From contig CATIUR010000003.1 in assembly GCA_949592205.1 (NCBI GenBank), positions 149,481,259 through 149,545,258 of the forward strand: a stretch of 64,000 nt of DNA, in the 5' to 3' direction. A program made the translations under genes and the position numbers. The first letter of the stretch is position 1. Each line of letters begins with the position of its first letter. This DNA comes from Helichrysum umbraculigerum (taxonomy: Eukaryota > Streptophyta > Magnoliopsida > Asterales > Asteraceae). The notes below the pieces were generated by a model. The model was not told the origin of the DNA. It was given only the letters and a program-made list of their open reading frames with translations, and searched no databases. Positions 34,656 through 45,118 of the stretch are shown here, one piece after another.

Positions 34656-35421
34656 ATGGTTAAGGTAGATCGGAGCAAAATACGAGCCGGAGATCATTTG
34701 TACACGTGGAGACCTGCGTTTCGTTACGCCCACCATGGTATGTAGCATTTTCTCCCCCATGTCTCTTTTTAGACATACATGCATTTATATAACAGTATAC
34801 ACGTTCATAAAACAATATGATGCAGGCATTTATGTTGGTGGTAACATGGTTATCCACTTTAACAATTCACGAGAAGAGATTCAAGGTTTATGCTCAATGT
34901 GTACTACACTTGGACAATACGGAAACGGAGTTGTTCAATGCTGTTTAGATTGTTTTCTCAAAACCGGATCGTTGTATCGCTACGAGTACGGAGTTTGCAA
35001 ATTATCACACTTCTTGAAACTTCGTGGTGGCACATGCACCGTAGCCGTATCCGACCCACCTCAAGAGGTGGTCCGCCGAGCTAGGTATCTCCAAAATGCC
35101 GGATTCGGAGATTATGATCTTGTTTTGAACAATTGCGAGAATTTCGCATTGTACTGCAAAACAAGTGGTTCGTGACCGGGCTCGCAATATGAGCAGCGGT
35201 CAAGTGACTGGATGGATTAGTGGAGTGTGCGCTGGTTTATTGTTTGTTACTTTGTCTTCCAAGCTTATTGAAAGCTCTGTGGTTGCTGCACTTGCAACAA
35301 CCGGCATGCATCTTAACAACCGGTCGGCATGCATCTTAACAACCGGTATAAGGAAGACATCGGTGTTCGAGACGATGTCGATAGGGTCGAGGTGGATCAG
35401 CTGACAGAGTTCCGGAATTGA
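34656..35421 (+). pseudogene. LRAT-domain protein gene, C-terminus broken by two frameshifts
   Basis: Exon 1 (34656-34737) ends CACCATG before an 88-bp GT-AG intron, and exon 2 starts at 34826. The join gives HHGIYVG. The LRAT (NlpC/P60-like thiol acyltransferase) triad is present: His in HHGIYVG, His in VIHF, Cys in NNCENFALYC. In the present frame translation stops at 35173-35175 after CKTSGS (143 aa). The frame VVRDRARNMSSGQVTGWISGV then continues in another register, so bases were gained or lost near 35160. It shifts again at the 23-bp tandem duplication 35302-35347, after which RYKEDIGVRDDV runs to a TGA at 35419-35421. The catalytic domain could still be made, without its hydrophobic C-terminal part. 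Confidence 0.75.
35302..35347 (+). repeat. 23-bp perfect tandem duplication in the LRAT gene
   Basis: The unit beginning cggcatgcat occupies 35302-35324 and again 35325-35347. Removing one unit restores a continuous frame from TTGMHLNN into RYKEDIG. At 23 bp it is not a multiple of three. Confidence 0.9.
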
Positions 35422-35952
35422 ATCTTGTTTAGGTTTAGGATTGGAAGGGTCTGTGTCTGTTTGGTGATTGTAAGGGGCAATGGGTACGTAGTGTTTGTGT
35501 TTAGTCGTACGTGAAGGAGGTTGTAATAAGAATTTTAATTTCGACTAGTCTCTGGATAAGAAGATGATACTACCCTTTTGTGTGAAATGAAGTTGCTTTT
35601 GTGAAGTGTTGGCCTTTCTGTTTTTGCATCAAAAGTACAAATTTATGAATTGGAATTCAATGCTTAAACATCTCTACGTATATGTTATAAGCATATACGG
35701 TGGAATAATATAAGAATACTGATAACTACTCCGTATTAATTAATACGGAGTAATAGGTTTATGTTTGAACGTTTGAGAATCGTTACGTCATAATACATTT
35801 TTTAGAAAATAATACATTTATTTGGTTTGTAACGGCTGTTTTAGAAAATAAGATCGATTAACAACATAAATGTCTAGTGCTTTTGAGAGTAAAAGTTTTA
35901 CAAAGATTTACAATAAAGAAATACTGCGTATCATTTTGTGTTAAAGTTAATT

Positions 35953-36516
35953 GGGCAAATGACCCAAAAAGTTAATCAATTTGTCAAAATTTGCCAATAA
36001 AGAGAATATGAGTTTTGTTGATGCCCAAAAAGGAGTGACATTTTAAATTCGATGCTCAAAAAAGATTGAAGTTGTCAAAAAAGTCCAATTAAAGGTACAA
36101 TTATTTTTACATTTTTTGTCGTTCAATTTTTCATCGATTTTAACTAATGCGAGGCTTAAATATCGAATATTAAATTAATATGTGACATTTTTTTTACCTA
36201 GAAAACAAAGGATATAAACACTAATGTTACTTTTTAAGAGTTTAAACCCGAATTTCATTTTTAGTGTTAAATCCTTTTAGAGCACGATTTTAAAAAGTTT
36301 AATCCTTTTAGGGCACGATTTAAAAGAGTTTAATCCTTTTTTGACACTTTTTAAAACTGTAACTGTAATTTTATCCTTAATTGGACTTTTTTGACAACTT
36401 CAATCCTTTTTGGGCATCGAATTTAAAATGTCACTCCTTTTTGGACATCAACAAAACTCATATTCCCTTTATTGGCAAATTTTGATAAATCGGTTACCTT
36501 TTTGGGCCATTTGCCC
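35953..36516. mobile_element. MULE-like MITE with long inverted repeats
   Basis: The arms are long: GGGCAAATGACCCAAAAAG...GATGCCCAAAAAGGAG on the left recurs reversed at the right. AAGTTAATT (9 bp) flanks it (35944-35952 and 36517-36525). The duplicate at about 38382-38390 has a single AAGTTAATT and no insert. Confidence 0.85.
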
Positions 36517-36583
36517 AAGTTAATTTCATGTATTGATGGTTTTCTTTTGTAAATAGCTAAACACACGAGGTTATATTCTCAAA

Positions 36584-36697
36584 TGCCAGTGATTCGTACA
36601 CCACTAGAAATTAGTTATACACCATCAATTACGCTTTACAGTGTTGTACAGTATAACACATTGATACATATAGTGGTGTACAAATCACTAGCCATTG
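36584..36697. mobile_element. Small MITE, 114 bp
   Basis: The inverted ends share GTGATT(C/T)GTACACCACTA. It is flanked by TCAAA, and copy B shows the uninterrupted sequence ttctcaaaagggg. The superfamily is unclear. Confidence 0.7.
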
Positions 36698-36907
36698 TCA
36701 AAAGGGGTTAATGGTGAAAGGTGACGCAAAAGAAACAGGTTTGAGTGTTTGACAAGGAAACCTACATTGGACTATTGTCTAACTCACTGTACAAGCCCAA
36801 GGTCACTTCAAAGTCCAAAAGAATGTCAGTTTTTATTTTTATTTAACATATAGTAAAAATGATAGATATATTTTAATATCAAATTATATAAGCATCTTTT
36901 TATCACA

Positions 36908-36943
<36 letters not shown>

Positions 36944-36977
36944 GCTTAATTTACCGGAGATATCTTGTTCCTTCTTA

Positions 36978-37288
36978 GACCATTCCCAATAGTAACACCA
37001 ACTGAAGCACGCTATCACGTTAGTATCATGTCAGCACTTTTTAAAACTGACACAACACTGTCAAAAGTTGCACATCATTTACATTTACATTTATACCTTT
37101 TATTTTTATGCACCAAACCAATAAATAAAAACAAAATAAAAAACTTTTTTTTAGTGGGCCCCGCTTTTACCTTCGATGTGTCTGTTCGAAGCCCAACAAA
37201 CCGACGCCCAAAGTGAAGCTTGCTGCCAATGGCTTCACTTGAGTGGCGCAAAGTGACCGCAATACCGAAGTGCTCGTTGGCAAACGTC
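36978..37288. mobile_element. Harbinger-like MITE, present in both duplicates
   Basis: Ends GACCATTCCCAATAG and (reverse complement) GACGTTTGCCAACG are flanked by TTA (36975-36977 and 37289-37291). A relative sits at the same place in copy B (about 38682-38993), so it predates the duplication. Confidence 0.6.
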
Positions 37289-37855
37289 TTAGAACATTAA
37301 AGCGCACATGGTTATTAACAATTTAATGTAGTGCCAAAGTCCACCGTGTAGGTATATCCATATATATATGATGAAACATAAATCATCATATAAATGTTTC
37401 ATTGGTTTAGCGGCTAAGCATTTGCTTATTAAATTCAAGGACATGAGTCGAGTCTTGGTTGTGACAATTTACTTGTTCATTTTACAAAACTTAATTACAA
37501 AGTGATTCAAATTGAAATTATAGCACATGGCCCACAAAATTTGCAACCGCGCCTGGGTAAACTATTCAAGTTAATTAGAAAGTAAACAAGGTTAAAACTT
37601 GCATAAGTTGACAAAAATGAGGACTAATTTGCCCCCGCTTCGCTGGGGGTTAATCATATCGTATTAAAATCAAATTCAGTTGATGCATTCACATTTAAGT
37701 TTAAGAGGGTTAATCATATCGTATTTATCAAATTTAGTTGAGGCATTCACATTTAAGCTTGTTAACAATGTAAGATTTATGTAAACTTTATTTTTATAAT
37801 TTCTTTTAGCGTATGTGATAGGATCTTTAAAGAATTGTTAATATATATTGTATGC

Positions 37856-38092
37856 AATGTTTTGAAAACCGAAAACCGAGCCGGATCGGAGAGGGCAAAA
37901 TTTCCGGTCGAACCGGTCCGGCCGAACCGCCCCAAATCCAGTGACATTTAAAAAAAAATCAAAAATCAAAAACCGGTTGAACCGGTTCCGGTTCCCGGTT
38001 GAACCGTCCGGTTTTGACCGAACCGCCCTGTTCGTTGACTGGTCAACTCTTGGTCAAAACCGGTTTTCACCCGGCCGGAAACCTCAAAAATA
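37856..38092. mobile_element. hAT-like CCGGTT MITE, truncated on the right
   Basis: It starts CAATGTTTTGAAAACCG like the copy at 23668 and has the same CCGGTT interior. The right terminal repeat is missing; the sequence passes directly into the duplicated segment at 38093-38105. Confidence 0.65.
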
Positions 38093-38104
38093 TACGGTGG
38101 AATA

Positions 38105-39039
38105 AGCATATACGGTGGAATAATATAAGAATACTGATAACTACTCCGTATTAATAATTGGTTTATGTTTGAACGTTTGAGAATCGTTACGTCAAAAATA
38201 AATCAAGCTCAATCAATTTATGTAAAATAGCATAAAATAGTTAGACATCATAATACATTTATTTGGTTTGTAACGGTTGTTTTAGAAGATAAGATCGATT
38301 ATTAACAACATAAATGTCTAGTGCTTTTGAGAGTAAAAGTTTTACAAAGATTTACAATAAAGGAATATCATTTTGTGTAAAAGTTAATTTCATGTATTGA
38401 TGGTCTTCTTTTGTAAATAGCTAAACACACGAGGTTATTTTCTCAAAAGGGGTTATTGGTGAAAGTTGACGCAAAAGAAAAGAGGTTTGACAAGGAAACC
38501 TACATTGGACTATTGTCTAACTCACTGTACAAGCCCAAGGTCACTTCAAAGTCCAAAAGAATGTCAGTTTTTATTTAACATATAATAAAAAATGATAGAT
38601 ATATTTTAATATCAAATTATATAAGTATCTTTTTATCACACAAAAAAAACATGCTTAATTTACCGGAGATATCTTGTTCCTTCACCATTCCCAATAGTAA
38701 CACCAACTATCACGTCAGCACTTTTTAAAACTGACACAACACTGTCAAAAGTTGCACATCATTAAGTTTTTCTCGACCGAGCATTTACATTTATACCTTT
38801 TATTTCTATGCACTAAACCAATAAATTAAATAAAAACAAAATAAAAAAAACATTTTTCTTATTAGTGGGCCCCGCTTTTACCTTCGATGTGTCCGTCAAA
38901 AAACCGACGCCCAAAGTGAAGCTTGCTGCCAATGGCTTCACTTGAGCGGCGCAAAGTAACCGCAAAACTGAAGTGCTAGTTGGCACACGTCTTAGAGCAT
39001 TCAAAGCGCACATGGTTATTCACAATTTAATGTAGTGCT
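38105..39039. repeat. Segmental duplication, copy B
   Basis: This matches copy A without the two MITEs. It gives the pre-insertion sequence at both sites. Confidence 0.85.
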
Positions 39040-40014
39040 ACATATGCATCATATTTCATTGGGAGGTGATATTTTCATTATTGAAATTGATAAGTCTATC
39101 AAAACTGTGAACTAATTATTTGTGTGAACTAATTATTTGTATTGTACACATAAATAATACACAGTTACAATGGATATCAATCTTGTAAATATCAAAACCC
39201 TATTTCATTATATATCATCTCCGTCCCAATAAAATTCGTGGGGAGTGGTTTTGAAGAAAACCACCTCAGAAATTCTATATTGATTAAATATTACTAACAT
39301 ATCCTGATTCACTGCGACCATACATATTATAGGTCTCTTTTCGTTGTGCTTATTTATACGTACCAATTATAGTTCTCCCGTATTACTAACTAGAAGATAA
39401 CTCTTATTTTGTGCAATATATAATTTTTTTTTTTCCGTTTTTACGTTATGTTAACGGAAGCCCTTACGAATCTATTTAATAAAGTAAAATTTTATATGCA
39501 TAAATTATTGTACATTCAACCACATTTTATAGAGTCGACATAAATTCAGGAAAAGACATAAAGTTTGTTATGTTCTTGGTACAATTGAATATGCATGTCT
39601 TATAGCATTAAGGACACTTGTTATCATTTTCATTTTTTTAATAAAAAGGAAAATAAATTAAAAAAATTCACTCAAAAAATTATGTCATGTTACACGGGTT
39701 TACCACTTTACCTTCTAGTTATTAGGCCACTCCCAAGTCCCATCCATTTTCTCATCACTTTATCATCACTTATACCACTTCAGCGTCACATCAGTTTTCC
39801 ACTAACTTATTCATAACCGGTTACCCACTGCCATCAATAACTAATCACTTCATTTTCGAACCCCACATTATCAATATATCACGATTATTATACTATAAAC
39901 AAAAAAAAACAAAAATAGTATGTGGCCTCACATTTTAAAGCGATTATAAATTTGTTTCCCGATTAAGATTCAAGGTGATTAGTAACCGATTAAACGGATA
40001 ACACCGAATTAGTC
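39040..40014. other. Non-coding AT-rich stretch
   Basis: No gene was seen. At about 39719 there is one end of a MITE, TTAGGCCACTCCCAAGTCC, related to the ends at 28507-28826, but no partner end was found. Confidence 0.4.
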
Positions 40015-41366
40015 ACTACAACAAATTGATCGAAATTACACACTTATTAATGCATATTTACACGTTTAATAGCGTGTAGAACTATGTAGTTCACGCTTGT
40101 CTAATGCGTGAAAAAATCGGACGTAACAAAATTTACGAAGAAATTCACGCATTTAAGCATGAGGATTCCGAATCAATACTTCACACCTCTATTTGTGAGG
40201 ATTTTCAGTAATTCTTCACGTTTGTAAATGTGAAGATTATGGCATAGTTGTTCACACCTTTATGTGTGAAGAATCTAATGTAATTATTCAAGCTTTCAAA
40301 TGTGAGGATTCTTCATTGTTCCCTGTGAGGATTTCATCCTATTTATCTTTATTTATATATACTCCGTAACAGTCAATATAAGTACACTTGCACAATTGCA
40401 CACAATAAACAGTTGTTCACACAATATGAGATAGTAAATTTTAATACCTGAAATACCAAAAGTGTCACATTACATAACATATATGAGATCTAAGCTCCCA
40501 GAACATTATATATTCAAGTTTTTCTTTTTTGATTCCATTACATAGAGTAATACCAATCTTGAAGATCTAAACTAATCTCACAAGTCAAAGACGTGCTCTG
40601 CCACATAGCGCACACCCACACCAAGAACAACAATCAAACAACAAGTTAAAAATGACAAATGCATAATAATGTTTTTGAACAATAACATGTTGAATCGTTT
40701 ATTTTTATTATTATCTAACTATAGTACATTGTATATAAACAGCAAACCAATAAGCACATAAATATTCACATTGATATTGCCACATAATAACCAGTTACTA
40801 TTGATCAATTAGAATAGAGAAATTGATAGGAAAGTAAGATCCTCTAGTGGCATCAATATAATGCTATCTTAACTATCTACTTATTCAAGGCTATGAGTTA
40901 GAGGAAATGTGCCATTATGTAGTGTGACCCATATTTCAACAATCACGGATACCGAAAAGAAAGTATCAACGATTTACATATAACCAAATCGAGTAATTTA
41001 TAGACATATATACTTACCGGCAGTATACATGACGCTTTCGGAGAGAAATTGATACAACAATCTGCAATATGTGAAGACCTCAAGTGAGATTAAAACAAGA
41101 AAGCCAAATATTGTCATAACTATAGAACAAAGATAACATAGTTGTGAGTTCTTACATTCTCATGCTATAACCAACAAATGGTAATTGCTCGCATACGATA
41201 TTCTTCTTCCACATCTTCTTGGACATAGGTTTCAAGATTTCTCATGATGCATATTAAATATATGAAGTGTATAAAGTAATAGGTTTACTTAATTTCCAGC
41301 CATCAACGATGAGCCTCATAAATTCCTTCCATCTTTAGCTTCAACGGGAAGTAGGCTGATTGTTTA
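40015..41366. mobile_element. CACTA-like transposon end, no transposase seen
   Basis: CACTACAACAAATTG at about 40015 resembles CACTA (En/Spm) termini. It is followed to about 40330 by repeated short inverted words (ttcacac...gtgtgaag and gtgaggatt), like the subterminal repeats of that superfamily. The rest up to the LTR at 41367 shows no domain, and the other terminus was not found. It may be truncated by the LTR. Confidence 0.5.
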
Positions 41367-42428
41367 TGTGACACCCCCAAATTTAATGATTTGCGGAAGT
41401 TCGAATTGGGTGTCACTAATCAATAAACAAAGCACATAAGATATAATGAACGACCACTATATGCTTCGTTTTAAACTTGTATTAATAAAGTAAACGTTTA
41501 CATCAAAATAATGTTACATTAGCTCGGTTCCTGAAATTTGAGAGATTACATAGCATAATTACTTTTACAAAATATAATAATGCAATCAAATCTCTAGTTG
41601 TATGTATGCTGACTCGAGCTAATAGTCCCTGCCTGTGCAGCCAATCTACTGCTGGGCACCTGTGATACATACTAAAATGGGTCAGCGAAAACGCTGGTGA
41701 GCTCACAGGTTTATATGTCAATGTATAATTATAAGAACCGCAAGATTTATATTGAATTTAAAATGCAATTAAGCAAAATAAAAGTTATACAATCCATGAG
41801 CACATAGTCTGAGCTTAACTTGAGCGCTAGGTCCAATTAAGGAAAACTAACTGGTTTGCCTCCTACGAGTGTCTAATCCACACTCGTCTTCCCAAATGCT
41901 AATACATCCGTTTGACCGGTTAGTGCGTGCTAACCCGGATGAGGATTGTCAATCCCATATGATATCATATACTAACATTCACGCTAAAATATTAGAGACT
42001 ATGCTATAGAGGACTTTAAATTGATTAGCTTGAAACTCATGTAGTATTTGAAGGTTGGTACTTGCGTTCTACTCGTAAAACAAAACAGAGCAGTAATATC
42101 ACACCCCTAGTTGTAAAATAGTGAAAATGGGGCTATTAAACTCACCTGAGTCTTGAAGTGTTTAATTTAATAAACTTGAAGTAACTAGCGGTGAATTGAT
42201 GTCCAATGACTTGAAACCTGAATGTGTTCACGACACTTGATTGTTATTAATTGTACCGGTATCTCGAAAGACTACCCTTGTAGTTGTTATACAACTATAT
42301 ATGTCCAAATTACTACGATCTTTTTGATTGTATTGTTACAAGTTACTACGACTTGTTTGATTGAATTGATACAAGTTACAACGACTTGTTTGGTTTTGAA
42401 GTATGTTTTGAAAACATGTACGGCCCGT
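41367..42428 (-). mobile_element. Partial Gypsy-type LTR joined to a foreign leader
   Basis: This starts TGTGACACCCCCAAATT and follows the layout of the LTR at 42649 (gcggaag..., then gactcacctgagtct) and of the window-start LTR (aaaacatgtacggcccg). It breaks off at about 42426, within 'cccgtggt', into leader sequence identical to 62353 onward. Only about the first 1.06 kb of the LTR remains. Confidence 0.65.
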
Positions 42429-42648
42429 GGTCAGAGTCAACTAACGCATTCCTGTTCAACATAACCATTTCAGACCTCGCATCATCTTTCCTTAATTGTA
42501 CATAGTTGATCAGGCTATGTTAAATTAAAGTCATATGATGTAATTCCTGAACCAATCATGCCTAGTAAGGAAATACTGCCTAACGGTCATAGTCTAGGCC
42601 CACTAAATGCAACCTAGTTCACTATAACCTTAGGCTCTGATACCAATC
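42426..42648 (-). other. Copy of the Gypsy 5' leader and primer-binding site
   Basis: About 223 bp match 62353-62575 almost base for base, including the primer site (TGGTATCAGAGCC on the minus strand, 42633-42645). Its presence left of the LTR means that this LTR once also served as a 5' LTR, as in a tandem LTR-internal-LTR array. Confidence 0.8.
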
Positions 42649-45085
42649 TGTAACACCCCCAAAATTCACTGTTTTGCGGAAGCATAATTTGGGGTGTTAC
42701 TAATCAAATATCACAGCACAAAGATAAAGTAAACGACATCTATATGCAACGTTTGTAAATTAGTTACATTCCATAGATATATTGTTTGAAAACTTAGTGT
42801 TTTCGTATACAAAAATGTAGTTTCCCTAGAGTCCGTGCGTGTAGCGGGAGATTCTATTACATAATCAAAATATACAAAAGATAATGCTAAGAATCTCCGT
42901 TAATGCAGTTGTGTTGAAATCATGCGACTCTAGCTAAAAATCCTGGAGTAATCCTACTCCATCCGAGTACCTGAGAAAACATGCTAAAAAGTGTCAACCA
43001 AAAGGTTGGTGAATCTCACAGGTTTGTAAGTAATATCAGCTTTGAACACGAGATTTCATCAGTAATGCCCGCAGGCGTAAAATCAGCAATTTCAATCTAG
43101 AAATTGGTAAACCAGTATTTGCAATCCCGCAAATGTAAGTAAGTAAGTTTATACCGTTGCCATGAGGCTCATAATCGAAGCTTAACCCGTAAGTAATAAG
43201 TTTGCTCCCGTGACATGCTCGTAATTGAGCAAGCATCAGTAACGAATAAGTAGTCACCCGTTTCTACGTGTAAATCAGTACGTGGCAGCGCTACTGCCCC
43301 GGGTGGGGAGGGTCATTTCCCTAATGGATCCATTAACTAGTGTTCGCGCTTAAGTCCATAACTAACGATATATGATGGAGAGACTTCTGTTTGTAAGTAA
43401 ACTCATGCAATTCCATTTGGTATAGTAAACAATTTAGTACTTGTGTTCAAAGAAAAGTAGTAGCATGTATCTCCCCCAATAAGATAAAACAGTAAAAGTG
43501 GGGCCGTAAGACTCACCTGAGTCTGGTAATAAGCTGTAGCAAATAGCAAGTAGTAAATATAGCAAGTAGGTTCTCCGAACCCGTAACCTTCAAATGCCTA
43601 TTCATATGAAGTTATGTAAGTATGCGTCTCACGAGACGTTTCGTTTAGTTGTACACAACTAGTATAGCCAATGTTTGTCCGTATGTTTGTAATTGTTCGT
43701 TTGTTGGAAAACATGTTTGGGCCCGTTGGTGACTTAGTTGAAACGTTAATCTCGACATTTATATACTTGTTTGGATTGTTATGCTTGAAAAACATGTTTC
43801 AATGTACCTTAGATGTTATATCGTATAGTCGTTTGAAGTCCGAAATGTATAACACTTAACTTGGAATTTATTTGTGAATCTGCTGTGTTTTGCGACATAA
43901 AATGCGACACTAAAGCTTGTTATGCGACACAAGGGTTGTGTCGCATGAAGGATGCGACACAAGAGCCCTGCGACACAGTGGTTGTGTCGCAAAAAGCTTG
44001 CGATGCTAATTCAATAGCGACATAAGGGTTGTGTCGTATAAAATACTACATAGTATGCGACATAGAGTGCGACACAATATTGTGTCGCAAAGGTTACGAC
44101 ACTAAAGGATTGGTACGACACAAGGTGCGACACAAACGGGTTTATGCGACATAGCATGCGACACAAGGCTTGTGTCGCATGTATGAACACCAGCCCAGAA
44201 ACTTTCGGGTTTCAAGAATTTTCGACCAAAAACGCAAATCTAACCCATTTTTGAGCTATAAAATCGTGTATTCTTCATGTATTAGGTTATATCTAAGTTG
44301 TGTACACATCAAAACATCAAAACATTACACCAATTTGAATAGATCTAAGATTTTAGGAATTTCTTACTTTTGCAAATCGAGCTAAATGGAGGATGAAATG
44401 GTGAAAACGATCTTGATATTCTTGCTCCACTCGTGATGGTGATTCCGAATATGTAATTTTCGTGGGTCGGTTTGTACTCCGAAAATTGAGTGTGAATTGA
44501 GGTTGAGAGGGTTTGGTTTGTGTGTGTTTTGGTGATAATGAAAATGAAAGAGAAAAGTGGGTGTGGGGGTGGGGTTTGGCTGATCCACCAAGGAAGGAGG
44601 GGGAAATACTCCCCAAAACACAGTGTTGACTCCGTGTCCTAATCGTTTAATCACTAGTTTTTAATATTTAACAAAACGTTTATATAACTGGAGTATTTAA
44701 ATAAAAATACTTTGAACTTAATAGTAAAAACAACTGTCGCAATATTTAAATTATTAAGTCGCGTTTATTACGTCTTGTTGCGTTAGTTAAAATGTCGTCA
44801 CGATAATATATAAATAATGTTCGTTCGGTTGCGTATTTTATATAACAAAATACGTTTTCATTATTTACGAAAATTTCTGTCACCAACGTTCAAATAAACT
44901 GTGTCGGACTCCGTCCGGTTAATTCGCACGATTTATCCAAATCGCGTAAGTACACACACATATATATAAATCACCTTATATATATATATACCAATAGAGC
45001 CTGTAATTAGTCCTATTACATACTAATTACAACTAGTTACAAACAATTAGGCATAATTAATTATCCTAATTATGCAGGTGTTACA
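42649..45085 (-). repeat. Gypsy 3' LTR, complete (2437 bp)
   Basis: It runs from TGTAACACCCCC to GCAGGTGTTACA. It contains an array of gcgacac/gtgtcgc motifs at about 43893-44185. The small frames in it (44353-44654) are fortuitous. Confidence 0.9.
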
Positions 45086-45118
45086 TTCTCCCCTTGTTAA
45101 AGAAATTTCGTCCCAAAA

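Larger units (their letters stand above)
35691..37334. repeat. Segmental duplication, copy A
   Basis: From gcatatacggtggaataata to cacatggttatt(a/c)acaatttaatgtagtgc, this segment matches 38105-39039 in the same orientation. It is longer because it carries two MITEs absent from copy B. Confidence 0.85.

Noticed and set aside
35165..35404. 79-aa frame as a separate gene
   Set aside because: It is the continuation of the LRAT gene in another frame, not an independent gene.
39719..39740. MITE end TTAGGCCACTCCCAAG
   Set aside because: No partner end or target duplication found, so not called as an element.
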